A program made the translations under genes and the position numbers. Shown in pieces: positions 16,822-25,543 of a stretch of DNA of 64,000 nucleotides. The notes beneath the pieces are model-generated. The model searched no databases, had not been told where the DNA came from, and saw nothing but the letters and a program-made list of their open reading frames with translations. The first letter of the stretch is position 1, and the number at the start of each line of letters is the position of its first letter. Source of the DNA: Ferrovibrio terrae (GTDB taxonomy: Bacteria > Pseudomonadota > Alphaproteobacteria > Ferrovibrionales > Ferrovibrionaceae); the NCBI RefSeq assembly GCF_007197755.1, contig NZ_CP041636.1, positions 4,066,001 to 4,130,000 of the forward strand, written 5' to 3'.

Positions 16822-17432
16822 GCGGCCTGGATCAGTTTCACGGCTTCGGCGCAGGTCAGTTTCGGCGCCACGGTACCGAGCGAAGCAATGCTGGCTTCAT
16901 GGGCCTCGCGGCTGAAGGCAGCACAGCCATCGGTCAGTAGCATGGCATGAATGTCGCGCACATGAGCATCGCGCAGCGTGCTGGCGACGCCGCCATTGGT
17001 GACGATGCCGCCGATCAGCAGCGTCTCGATGCCCACCTTGCGCAGCACGAATTCCAGCCGTGTCATATAGAAGGCCGAATAGGCCACCTTCTCGATCACG
17101 AAATCCGCCGGTGCCAGTTCATCGATCAGGCTGTGGCCCCAGCCGCCGGGCTGGAAATCGCCCTTACGCAGGAATGGCCGCAGTTGCTGCAGATGCGGAC
17201 TGATCAACGGCTCACCGCCACGCCCTGGCACCAGGGTAAACTGCGTCGAGATGATCAAACCGCCGGCCGACCGCATCGTGTCTGTCACCGACTTCATATT
17301 GGCGATCAGCGCGGTAGTCCCCGGCAGGCTGGCGCCGCCCCGCGCATAGGCGCCTTTTTCGTGCAGGAAATCATTCTGCAGATCGACGATCAGCAGCGCG
17401 GTGCGCTTGAGATCCAGCTGGGTTGCGCTCAT
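16818..17432 (-). CDS. Isochorismatase-fold hydrolase lacking the catalytic Cys
   Basis: A 204-residue protein of the isochorismatase/nicotinamidase family. Asp17 (LLIVDLQNDF) and Lys114 (VIEKVAYSAF) match the catalytic Asp and Lys. The motif that normally reads T-(N/D)-x-C-V reads TNGGV here, with Gly147 where the nucleophilic Cys is expected. Isochorismatases also lack this Cys, so a non-amidase activity is possible. The start shares one base with the HyuA stop (TGATG), and the stop overlaps the FAD-oxidoreductase start. The function remains open. Confidence 0.8.
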   Translation of the reverse strand: MSATQLDLKRTALLIVDLQNDFLHEKGAYARGGASLPGTTALIANMKSVTDTMRSAGGLIISTQFTLVPGRGGEPLISPHLQQLRPFLRKGDFQPGGWGHSLIDELAPADFVIEKVAYSAFYMTRLEFVLRKVGIETLLIGGIVTNGGVASTLRDAHVRDIHAMLLTDGCAAFSREAHEASIASLGTVAPKLTCAEAVKLIQAA

Positions 17433-19519
17433 CAGGCTTTCCGCCTCACGATCAGGTTGCCGAATTTGTCGACCTCGCCGACCAGATCGGCTTCGATCAG
17501 GATCGTCGTGTCGGGCTGTTCCAGAATGGCCGGACCGGGAACCACCGCGCCCAGCGGCAGTTCCAGCCGGCGGAAGATGCCGGCCTCGTGCCAGGCGCCA
17601 TCGATCCAGACTTTCCGGGTTGTCCGCTTCGCGGCCTCAACCGAGCCTTCAGACGGCGGTGCCAGCAGCGCGAGATCGAATTTTTTGCGCCGGCCGATGA
17701 CGGCGACCCGCAGGTTCAGCACCCGGATGCCGATATTCTCCAGCACACGGCCAAAGGCTGCGGCATAAGCCGCCTCAAAGGCCGTCTTGATGCCAGCACG
17801 TGACAGTTTTGCCGGCTGGGTGAAATCACCCGGCAGCGGCACGGCCACGGTATGGGTCTGACCGAGATAGGACATGTCGAGCTCGACCGAGATCGTGCGG
17901 CCCTCGAAAGCGATACCAGCCTGATCCAGCAGACGCAGGCCCTCGCCGGCGGCCTCGGCAATCGCGGTGTCCAGAACGGACGGATCGGTATCGTCCAGCG
18001 TCTTGTTCACCGTACGCACGAAGTCATGCCGCATGTCGGCAATCACGCAGCCGAGCGCCGACGTGACGCCTGGAAAGCGCGGCACCAGCGCCGAGGCCAG
18101 GCCGACTTCCTTGATGAGCGCGCCGACATGCAGCGCGCCGCCACCGCCAAACGGCATGGCGGCGAAATCGCGCGGATTGTGGCCGCGCTCAATAGAAACC
18201 AGGCGGATGGCGCCGGCCATGCGTGAATTCGCCACCTTGATGATGGCTTCGGCCGCCGCCATGACATCAAGGCCGAGCGGCTCGGCAATGTGTTCCGCGA
18301 TGGCGGCCTTCGCGGCCTCGACATCGAGCCGCTTGAGCTTGCCACCAATCGGGCGTTCGGCATCGATACGGCCCATCACCACATTGGCGTCGGTCACGGT
18401 CGGCCGGTCGTTGCCCAGACCATAGGCCACCGGGCCGGGATCGGAGCCGGCGCTTTCCGGGCCGATCTGCAGGATGCCACCACGGTCGATCCAGGCGATC
18501 GAACCACCGCCAGCGCCGATGGTGGTGATCTCGACCATAGGCGCGCGCACCACCATGCCGAAATCGATGGCGGTCTGTGCGCTCATGGCCGGTGCGCCAT
18601 CAGCGATCAGCGACACGTCGAAACTGGTGCCGCCCATGTCGCAGGTCACGACATTGGGGAATCCGGCCGCCACCGCGATATGCTGACAGGCGATCACGCC
18701 GGCAGCGGGACCGGACAAAGCCGTGCGCACCGGCCGGCTCGCGGCGCTGTCTACGCTCATCACGCCGCCGTTGGACTGCACGATCAGCAGCTGGCCTGCG
18801 AAACCGTCGCCCTGCAGGCGGCTTTCCAGCTTGCGCAGATAGCTGCCGACCGGCGGCTGCAGATAGGCATTCAGCGCCGCCGTGGAGGTGCGCTCGAATT
18901 CACGAATTTCGGGCAGGATATCGGAAGATGCGGTCACATAAGCATTCGGCCAGACGTCTTTCACTGCCGCCAGCGCCACGCGCTCGTTGCCCGGGTTGGC
19001 ATAGGCGTTGATGAAAACCACGGCGACCGCTTCGGCACCGCGCGCCAGCAACTCGCGTGCGGCCTGCTTCACCTCTTCGGCATCAACGGTTTCCCGAATG
19101 CTGCCATCGGCCAGCACGCGCTCAGCAACTTCCAGCCGCAGATCGCGCGGCACCACCGGCGTGAACTGGCCCCAGAGGCCCCAGGTGGTCGGCCGGTCGC
19201 GCCGGCGCATTTCCAGCACATCGCGGAAGCCGCGCGTGGTGATAATGCCGGTCCGCGCACCCTTGCGCTCCAGCAGCGCGTTGGTCCCCACGGTGGTGCC
19301 ATGCACCACCGTGGCGATCTGCTTCAGCTCGGCCTTGCTGCGCAGGCCCTCGATGAAGCCCGCCGCCTGGTCGCCACGGGTCGACGGCACCTTGGCAACG
19401 TCGATGTGGCCATTGGCTTCGTCGAGGAAAAAGACATCCGTGAAGGTGCCGCCGACATCGACGCCCACGGCCAAACGCGGGGCCAGCCGACCTGCCTCAA
19501 TCTGTTGTGATGTTGGCAT
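17432..19519 (-). CDS. Hydantoinase/oxoprolinase HyuA-type subunit
   Basis: A 695-residue ATP-dependent subunit of the hydantoinase/5-oxoprolinase family, which also includes N-methylhydantoinase and acetone or acetophenone carboxylases. The N-terminal phosphate-binding motif is VGVDVGGTFTDVF, the central domain carries VVHGTTVGTNALLERKG, and NVVTCDMGGTSFDVSL is the second ATPase motif. It pairs with HyuB, but the two genes are separated by a binding-protein gene. The start overlaps that gene by 23 bases. Related enzymes open cyclic amides or imides, or carboxylate ketones, using ATP. Confidence 0.88.
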   Translation of the reverse strand: MPTSQQIEAGRLAPRLAVGVDVGGTFTDVFFLDEANGHIDVAKVPSTRGDQAAGFIEGLRSKAELKQIATVVHGTTVGTNALLERKGARTGIITTRGFRDVLEMRRRDRPTTWGLWGQFTPVVPRDLRLEVAERVLADGSIRETVDAEEVKQAARELLARGAEAVAVVFINAYANPGNERVALAAVKDVWPNAYVTASSDILPEIREFERTSTAALNAYLQPPVGSYLRKLESRLQGDGFAGQLLIVQSNGGVMSVDSAASRPVRTALSGPAAGVIACQHIAVAAGFPNVVTCDMGGTSFDVSLIADGAPAMSAQTAIDFGMVVRAPMVEITTIGAGGGSIAWIDRGGILQIGPESAGSDPGPVAYGLGNDRPTVTDANVVMGRIDAERPIGGKLKRLDVEAAKAAIAEHIAEPLGLDVMAAAEAIIKVANSRMAGAIRLVSIERGHNPRDFAAMPFGGGGALHVGALIKEVGLASALVPRFPGVTSALGCVIADMRHDFVRTVNKTLDDTDPSVLDTAIAEAAGEGLRLLDQAGIAFEGRTISVELDMSYLGQTHTVAVPLPGDFTQPAKLSRAGIKTAFEAAYAAAFGRVLENIGIRVLNLRVAVIGRRKKFDLALLAPPSEGSVEAAKRTTRKVWIDGAWHEAGIFRRLELPLGAVVPGPAILEQPDTTILIEADLVGEVDKFGNLIVRRKA

Positions 19520-20459
19520 CTTTAATAACTTTCTCCCACTTCACCGTTTCGTCGGCAATGAACTTGCCCAGCACACCGGGCGCGCCACCAACAACCTCAA
19601 AACTCAGCTCTTCCAGCCGGGTACGGATACCGGCATCGGCCAGAACCGCACTGGTGGCTTTGTTCAGCTTTGCAATGATATCTGGCGGCGTCTTGGCCGG
19701 CGCCAGGATGCTGAACCAGGTATAGACTTCGACGCCGTTCACTCCGGCTTCGGCGAAGGTCGGCACATCCGGCAGGGTCTTCAGGCGCTGTCCCGAAGTG
19801 ACCGCCAGTGGGCGCACACGGCCTTCGCGGATATTGCCCAGCGAGGCTGCCGGCGCCTCGAACAGCGCCTGCACATGACCGGCCAGCAGATCCTGCGAGG
19901 CCGGCGCATTGCCGCGATAGGGCACATGCGTGATGTCGATGCCAGCACGGGATTTGAATAATTCACCAGAAAGGTGACTGGTGTTGCCTTTGCCAGCCGA
20001 GGCGAAATTCAGCTTGCCCGGCTGCTGCTTGGCCAATGCTACGAATTCGGCAACGGTTTTCGCCGGCACACCGGGATTGACCACCAGCACATTCGGTCCG
20101 CGCACCAGCAGCGAGATCGGTGCGAAATCCCTGGCGGGGTCATAGGCAATCTGCTTGGTGAGGAACTGCGCCGTCACCTGGTCAGGCGGCGTGCCCAGCA
20201 ACAGCGTGTAGCCATCCGGTGCAGCCTTCGTCACGAAACCTGCGCCGATTGTACCGCCAGCACCGGCACGATTTTCGATCACGATGGGCTGGCCAATCTG
20301 CTCCGAAATCTTGGGCGCAACCAGGCGTGCAACGATATCGGTGGTGCCGCCCGGCGGATACGGCACGACGAGCGTGACCGGTCGTGACGGATAGGCCTGC
20401 GCCAGAACTGCCGATGGCAGCAGGGCGAGACTGAACAGGGCGATCAGCAGTTTCTGCAT
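19497..20459 (-). CDS. Bug-type (TctC) periplasmic substrate-binding protein
   Basis: A 320-residue protein with a Sec signal peptide (residues 1-20, ending VLAQA) followed by YPSRPVTLVVPYPPGG and DIVARLVAPKISEQIGQP, the hallmark start of Bug/TctC proteins. These bind carboxylates or amides for tripartite tricarboxylate transporters. No tctA or tctB membrane gene is in the window, so it is an orphan here. It lies between HyuB (18-bp gap) and HyuA (23-base overlap), which suggests a ligand related to the HyuAB substrate. Confidence 0.9.
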   Translation of the reverse strand: MQKLLIALFSLALLPSAVLAQAYPSRPVTLVVPYPPGGTTDIVARLVAPKISEQIGQPIVIENRAGAGGTIGAGFVTKAAPDGYTLLLGTPPDQVTAQFLTKQIAYDPARDFAPISLLVRGPNVLVVNPGVPAKTVAEFVALAKQQPGKLNFASAGKGNTSHLSGELFKSRAGIDITHVPYRGNAPASQDLLAGHVQALFEAPAASLGNIREGRVRPLAVTSGQRLKTLPDVPTFAEAGVNGVEVYTWFSILAPAKTPPDIIAKLNKATSAVLADAGIRTRLEELSFEVVGGAPGVLGKFIADETVKWEKVIKDANITTD

Positions 20460-20477
20460 GGCGTTTCCTCTCGCATG

Positions 20478-22166
20478 TTACGGTACCTGCTTCATGGCGG
20501 CAGGTTTTCTATAGTTGCGGGCAACCCCTTCTTCGGTAACGTAACCCAGACGCAGGTCCTCGGTGATGGCCTCCTGCCTGCGCTCGGCCGCCGGGCCGTA
20601 GCCGCCGCCACCGGGCGTCTCGAGCCGGATCCGGTCACCCTTCTTCAGCTTGGCGTCATGCAGCTTCGACACCATGGCGGGTTCGGTGGGCTTGCCATCT
20701 TTGGGATAGGTGAAACGGTTACGAAGTGCGGCTTGCCCTCCGAGCACACCTGCCGGCGCATATTTGCCGCGCTCGCCGAACAGGAAAAGATCAGCCTCTT
20801 CCTCGAGCAGTTCGATCTCGTAGATCGCACCCAGCCCGCCGCGATGTTTGCCGGCGCCGCCACTGTCGGCGCGCAGACTCCATTCGGTGAAGGCCACGGG
20901 GTAGGCGGCCTCAAGGATTTCCAGCGGCGGAATCGTCGCCATCGAGATCGGTGCGTTGCCGTGATTGAGGCCGTCTCCATTGGGATGGCCGCCATGACCG
21001 CCGCCGAAGAAGCTGAACATCACCCAGCGCCGGCCGTCCTTGCGATGACCGGCCAGCGACAGTGCATTGATCGTGCCATAGGCACAGCCATTGACGCGAT
21101 CCGGTGCGATCTGCGCAAAGGCTGAGAAGATCACGTCGATCACACGCAGGATCGTCTCGGTATAACCGCCGACCGGCTTGGGCGCGCGCACGCTGATCAG
21201 GCTGGTTTCGGGGATGACGAATCTCACCGGCTCCAGTACGCCTGAATTGGCGGGGACATCCGGGAAGATATGCTTGATCGCCACGTAGCAGGCAGCAATG
21301 GCGGTTGAGCGCGCGATATTCACCGGGCCGGCGCAGGCCGGCGAGGTGCGGGTGAAATCCAGCGTCAGGCTTTCGCCCTGGATCACGACCTCCAGACCGA
21401 TGCGCAGTGCCTCGTCACGGATGCCGTCATTGTCGAGGAAGTCTTCCGCGGCATAGCGGCCATCGGGCAGGTCACGGATCAGGCTGCGGAACTGCAGTGC
21501 GGCGCGGGCTTTCAACTCGGCCAGCGCCTCGGCCACCGTAGCATCGGTGTATTCGTCCAGCAGGGCATGCAGCCGCTTGGCTCCGAGATCCAGCGCATTC
21601 ACCTGGCCGTTCATGTCGCCATAGAGACTGTCGGGCAGGCGCGTGTTGGCGCGCAGGATATCCACCACATCCTGTCGCAGCTTGCCCGCCGCGTAGAGTC
21701 GCACCGGCGGAATCATCATGCCTTCCTGGAAGCATTCGGTGGCGACCGGGTTGTAGTTGCCCGGTACATTGCCGCCGACATCGTGCCAGTGGCCCACGGA
21801 GGCGAGGTAGCAGAAGACCTTGCCGTTGCGGAAAAACGGCCGCACCAGCTTGAAGTCGCTTAAATGCGTGCCGCCATCGTAAGGATCGTTGAAGATATAG
21901 ACATCGCCGTCGGTGAGATCGCCGTCTTTGGCAGCCTTGTCGATCACGGCTTTGACCGCAAAGGCCATAGCGCCGACAAAGATCGGCAGGCCGGACTTGC
22001 CCTGCACCAGCGTTTCGCCAGTGACGGCATGATAGAGGCCGTGGCTGGCGTCATGCGCCTCGGCGATGATCGGGTTGAAGGCCGAGCGGAACAGCGTCGC
22101 ATCCATCTCGTCGGCGACCTGTTCGAGCCGGCCTTTCAGTACGGCCAGGGTAATTGGATCGATCAT
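20478..22166 (-). CDS. Hydantoinase/oxoprolinase HyuB-type subunit
   Basis: A 562-residue HyuB-family subunit. MIDPITLAVLKGRLEQVADEM is the standard N-terminus (only part quoted as evidence), followed by YHAVTGETLVQG, VYIFNDPYDGGTHLSD and, near the C-terminus, LETPGGGGYGP. The ATG at 22166 fits the family start; the reading frame is open further upstream but only as a shadow of the lyase gene. The start overlaps the lyase stop by 4 bases (ATGA). Confidence 0.88.
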   Translation of the reverse strand: MIDPITLAVLKGRLEQVADEMDATLFRSAFNPIIAEAHDASHGLYHAVTGETLVQGKSGLPIFVGAMAFAVKAVIDKAAKDGDLTDGDVYIFNDPYDGGTHLSDFKLVRPFFRNGKVFCYLASVGHWHDVGGNVPGNYNPVATECFQEGMMIPPVRLYAAGKLRQDVVDILRANTRLPDSLYGDMNGQVNALDLGAKRLHALLDEYTDATVAEALAELKARAALQFRSLIRDLPDGRYAAEDFLDNDGIRDEALRIGLEVVIQGESLTLDFTRTSPACAGPVNIARSTAIAACYVAIKHIFPDVPANSGVLEPVRFVIPETSLISVRAPKPVGGYTETILRVIDVIFSAFAQIAPDRVNGCAYGTINALSLAGHRKDGRRWVMFSFFGGGHGGHPNGDGLNHGNAPISMATIPPLEILEAAYPVAFTEWSLRADSGGAGKHRGGLGAIYEIELLEEEADLFLFGERGKYAPAGVLGGQAALRNRFTYPKDGKPTEPAMVSKLHDAKLKKGDRIRLETPGGGGYGPAAERRQEAITEDLRLGYVTEEGVARNYRKPAAMKQVP

Positions 22167-23044
22167 GAGCGGCTCTCGTGACGGGAGGGATCGTATTTGC
22201 GGCCCTCTTCCAGCAGCTCCGGGGTGCCGATCAGGGCATTGAGCGCCGAGAAATCCAGCATGCGGTCGCGGAATGGCGCCGTGGTGCCATGCTGTTGCAG
22301 CGAGGCGAAATAGGCCTGCATGCAATGCGCCAGCGCGCGCGTCAGGCCGCCGGGAAAAATCGCCAGCCGGTAGCCGATCCGGGCCAGTTCGGCCGAGGAC
22401 AGCAGCGGCGTCTTGCCGCCTTCCACCATATTGGCCATCAGCGGCACGCGATTGCCGAAGCGGCTGATGATGCTGCGCATCTCGTCCACGCTCTGCGGCG
22501 CCTCGACGAACAGTACGTCGCAGCCGGCCTCGATATAGCGATCGGCACGCTCCATCGCAGCGGCAATGCCTTCGACCGCGATGGCGTCGGTGCGCGCCAC
22601 GATCAGCGTGTCTTCCGATTTGCGTGCGTCCAGCGCCGCCTTGATCTTGCCGATCATCTCTCCGGTCGAGACCAGCGTCTTGCCGTCCAGATGGCCGCAA
22701 CGTTTCGGCGTCGACTGGTCTTCCAGCTGGATGCCGGCGGCGCCGTTGCGCTCGAACAGCTTCACCGTGCGCTGCACGTTCAGGGCATTGCCGAAGCCGG
22801 TATCGGCATCGACGATGATCGGCGTCTCGACGCGTTCGCAGATCGCGCCCAGCGTATCGGCCACCTCGCTCATCGAGACAAGCCCAATATCGGAGCGGCC
22901 AAACCGTGTATAGGCGATGCTGGCGCCCGAGAGATACAGCGCCTCGAAACCGGCCTGCGTCGCGACCAGCGCGCTCAGGCCATCGTAGACGCCGGGCGCC
23001 ACGATGATATCGCCGCGATCGAGACGTTCGCGCAGCTCAGTCAT
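22163..23044 (-). CDS. PEP mutase/isocitrate lyase-family C-C lyase
   Basis: A 293-residue TIM-barrel enzyme. DADTGFG (residues 79-85) supplies metal ligands, LEDQ (107-110) follows, and KRCGH (114-118) carries the lyase Cys116. This Cys marks lyases such as 2-methylisocitrate lyase and 2,3-dimethylmalate lyase, as opposed to PEP mutases. The expected reaction is retro-aldol cleavage of a 2-hydroxy diacid to a 2-oxoacid and a carboxylate. It overlaps LeuD-like and HyuB genes by 4 bases each. The neighbouring LeuCD-like hydratase favours a dimethylmalate-lyase-like role; the substrate is inferred. Confidence 0.85.
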   Translation of the reverse strand: MTELRERLDRGDIIVAPGVYDGLSALVATQAGFEALYLSGASIAYTRFGRSDIGLVSMSEVADTLGAICERVETPIIVDADTGFGNALNVQRTVKLFERNGAAGIQLEDQSTPKRCGHLDGKTLVSTGEMIGKIKAALDARKSEDTLIVARTDAIAVEGIAAAMERADRYIEAGCDVLFVEAPQSVDEMRSIISRFGNRVPLMANMVEGGKTPLLSSAELARIGYRLAIFPGGLTRALAHCMQAYFASLQQHGTTAPFRDRMLDFSALNALIGTPELLEEGRKYDPSRHESRS

Positions 23045-23559
23045 GCCTGCGCCTCCTTTGAGCGTTGAATTTTGAGTTTCTTTTCCAGATTTGGCAGCAG
23101 GCCGCCATCGGCGATCATCTGCAGTAGATGCGCCGGCAGCGGTTCGCAGGCATACCGTTTACCGGTATCGAGGTCGCGCAGCTCGGCATTCGCCGCATCG
23201 ACTGACAACACCGCATCGGCGCGGATCTGGCCGGCATCGGCACAGACCAGCGCCAACAGGCCGAGATTGAGTGCGTTGCGATAGAAGATGCCCGCGAAGC
23301 CGGGCGCTACCACGGCGCCGACCCCGAGTTCGCGCAGGGCCATCACCGCCTGCTCGCGCGACGACCCCATGCCGAAATTACGGCCGCCGACCACGATATC
23401 ACCGGGCCTGACCTCTTTGGCGAAACGCGGCTCGACCGCTTCGAGGCAGTGTTTCGCCAGTTCGGCCAGCGGACTTTTCATGTAGAGGCCCGGCGCCAGC
23501 ACGTCGGTGTCGATATTGTCGCCGAATTTCCAGACCCGGCCGGTCGGTGTCGCGGTCAT
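23041..23559 (-). CDS. LeuD-like aconitase-family small subunit
   Basis: A 172-residue small subunit of the aconitase superfamily, with the swivel domain. The motif VGGRNFGMGSSREQAV matches the substrate-recognition loop of LeuD and related hydratases, and GFAGIFYRNALNLGL follows. Together with the large subunit it would hydrate or dehydrate a dicarboxylic acid. It lies in a catabolic operon rather than with leuA or leuB, which favours a role such as dimethylmaleate, citraconate or maleate hydratase over leucine biosynthesis. It overlaps its neighbours by 4 bases on both sides. Confidence 0.85.
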   Translation of the reverse strand: MTATPTGRVWKFGDNIDTDVLAPGLYMKSPLAELAKHCLEAVEPRFAKEVRPGDIVVGGRNFGMGSSREQAVMALRELGVGAVVAPGFAGIFYRNALNLGLLALVCADAGQIRADAVLSVDAANAELRDLDTGKRYACEPLPAHLLQMIADGGLLPNLEKKLKIQRSKEAQA

Positions 23560-24839
23560 GCCAGCAACTCCCGGGGATCAACGATATGGCCGGCGACGGC
23601 GGTGGCTGCCACGGTATAGGGCGAGCCGAGATAAACTTTCGACGAGCCCGCCCCCATACGGCCTTTGAAGTTACGTGCTGTCGAGGCAATGCAGGTTTCG
23701 TTTTCGGCCAGCACGCCCGCACCATAGCCGGCACAGGCACCGCAGCCCGATGACAGCAAGATGGCGCCGGCTTCGGTGAGTGTCGCCAGCGTACCGTCGG
23801 CAGCAGCCTCAGCCGTGGTGCGCGCCGAGGCCGGTGCGATCAGCAGCCGTGTGCCGCTGGCCACCTTGCGGCCTTTCAAAACGCTGGCCGCCATGCGCAG
23901 ATCGTTGATCTTGGCACCGGTGCAGGCACCAATGTATGCCTGCTCAATCACTATCCCGCGATGCTCAGCAACGGCGGCACTGTTGGCCGGGCTGTGCGGC
24001 GCCGCTACCATGGGCGACAGCGTGGCGGCATCGAAATCGTGGCGCTCGGCCACTTTGGCATCGGCGTCCGTCTGCCAGCTCGCAATGTCGATCTCGCCCG
24101 CCGACACGCCAACCGCCTGCAGGTAGTCGCGTGTTATGGTATCCGGCGCGATCAGGCCGGTCTGCGCGCCGAGCTCTGCCGCCATGTTTGACAGTGTCAT
24201 GCGTTCCTGCATTGACAGCCCGGCCAGCGTGTCGCCGGCATACTGGATCGCTTGATAACGTCCGCCATCCATGCCGAGTTTGGCGCACATGGCCAGGATC
24301 ATGTCCTTGGCTGCCACACCGGGGCCGAGCTGGCCGGTCCAGTGCAGCAGGATGGTTTCGGGCACGCGCAGCCAGATCTCGCCAGTGACCAGCACGCCGC
24401 ACATTTCGGTAGCGCCGACGCCGAACATATAGGTGCCGAAGGCACCGCCGGTGGGTGAATGGCTGTCGCCGCCGACGACAAACAGGCCCGGGCGCAGATG
24501 GCCCCGTTCAGGCAGCACGACATGGCAGATACCCTGCATGTCGTGGAATTTGGTCACGCCGGCCGCCTTCACCCATTTGCGGGTGAGATCGAGAATGCCG
24601 GCGCTCTCGGCATCCACCGCCGGCACGTAGTGATCGGAAATCACCACCACCTTGTCTGGGTCCCAGAGCTTCGCCTGCAGCCGTTCCAGCATCGGGGCCA
24701 CGCGGCGCGGCCCGCCGGAATCATGCATCATGGCAAGATCGACTTGGGCGGTGATCACCTCGCCCGGCCGCACCACATCCCGCCCGGCGGCGCGCGCCAC
24801 CAGTTTCTCAGCCAGGGTCATCGGGGTTTTCTGCGCCAT
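23556..24839 (-). CDS. LeuC-like aconitase-family large subunit, [4Fe-4S]
   Basis: A 427-residue large subunit. The cluster ligands are Cys306 (GACTG) and Cys366 and Cys369 (GCGACAG). Other motifs are VVISDHYVPA and VVGGDSHSPTGGAFGTY. I start at the MAQKT ATG (24839); an ATG two codons earlier (24845) overlaps the ATPase stop and is also possible. With the LeuD-like subunit it forms a hydro-lyase. The operon includes a lyase that could cleave the hydrated product, which parallels dimethylmaleate hydratase (DmdAB) and its lyase. The homology is clear; the substrate is inferred. Confidence 0.87.
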   Translation of the reverse strand: MAQKTPMTLAEKLVARAAGRDVVRPGEVITAQVDLAMMHDSGGPRRVAPMLERLQAKLWDPDKVVVISDHYVPAVDAESAGILDLTRKWVKAAGVTKFHDMQGICHVVLPERGHLRPGLFVVGGDSHSPTGGAFGTYMFGVGATEMCGVLVTGEIWLRVPETILLHWTGQLGPGVAAKDMILAMCAKLGMDGGRYQAIQYAGDTLAGLSMQERMTLSNMAAELGAQTGLIAPDTITRDYLQAVGVSAGEIDIASWQTDADAKVAERHDFDAATLSPMVAAPHSPANSAAVAEHRGIVIEQAYIGACTGAKINDLRMAASVLKGRKVASGTRLLIAPASARTTAEAAADGTLATLTEAGAILLSSGCGACAGYGAGVLAENETCIASTARNFKGRMGAGSSKVYLGSPYTVAATAVAGHIVDPRELLA

Positions 24840-24841
24840 GA

Positions 24842-25543
24842 TCATATCCCCAGATACGAGGCCTTCAGCCCCGGATCGTTCAGCAACTCGGCTGCGAGGC
24901 CAGACATCGCAATCACGCCATGCTCCAGCACGAAGGCGCGATGCGCGATGGCCAGCGACTGCACGACATTCTGTTCGACCAGCAGGATCGACAGCCCGTC
25001 GCGGTTCAGCGACTGGATCAGGCTGAACATTTCCTCCACCAGCAACGGCGACAGGCCCAGTGAAGGTTCATCCAGCACCAAAAGCTCAGGCTGGGCCATC
25101 AGGCCGCGTCCGATGGCCAGCATCTGCTGCTCGCCGCCTGACAGCGTGCCGGCAAGCTGGGTCACACGCTCCTTCAGGCGGGGAAAGATTGTGTAGACCC
25201 GTTCGAGATTGAAACTGCGCTGCGCGCGGCCACGGCGGTAACTGCCAAGCTCGAGATTTTCCTGCACCGTCAGATTCGGAAAGACCCGACGGCCTTCCGG
25301 CACCTGGATCAGGCCAGCATCGACGATGGCATCCGTGCCCATGCCGGCGATATCGCGGCCCATGAAGCGGATCTGCCCGGCAAACGGTCGATAGATACCG
25401 GAGAGATTGTTGTTCAGTGTCGATTTGCCGACGCCATTGGCGCCGAGCAGCGCGACGATCTCGCCCTTGCCGACATCGAGGTCGATACCGCGCAGGACCG
25501 CCACTTCGCCATAGCCGGCGTGAAGTCCGCGCACTTCAAGCAT
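24842..25543 (-). CDS. Branched-chain-type ABC transporter ATPase LivF (importer 1)
   Basis: A 233-residue ABC ATPase of the LivF subfamily. Walker A is LLGANGVGKST, the signature LSGGEQQMLAIGRGL, Walker B LLVLDEPSLGLSP, and the His loop LLVEQN. It powers import with LivG, LivH and LivM encoded upstream. The start overlaps LivG by 8 bases and the stop overlaps the LeuC-like gene, so transport and metabolism are tied in one transcript. The substrate class (amino acid, amide or carboxylate) cannot be read from sequence. Confidence 0.93.
   Translation of the reverse strand: MLEVRGLHAGYGEVAVLRGIDLDVGKGEIVALLGANGVGKSTLNNNLSGIYRPFAGQIRFMGRDIAGMGTDAIVDAGLIQVPEGRRVFPNLTVQENLELGSYRRGRAQRSFNLERVYTIFPRLKERVTQLAGTLSGGEQQMLAIGRGLMAQPELLVLDEPSLGLSPLLVEEMFSLIQSLNRDGLSILLVEQNVVQSLAIAHRAFVLEHGVIAMSGLAAELLNDPGLKASYLGI

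Noticed and set aside
15412-16950. Plus-strand open frame (512 residues) opposite the FAD oxidoreductase
   Set aside because: Shadow of a gene with clear FAD-binding motifs; no start signal.
22167-22700. N-terminal extension of HyuB to 22700
   Set aside because: The extra residues lie inside the lyase gene in another frame and are Arg/Gly-rich; the family start at 22166 has an ATGA overlap with the lyase.
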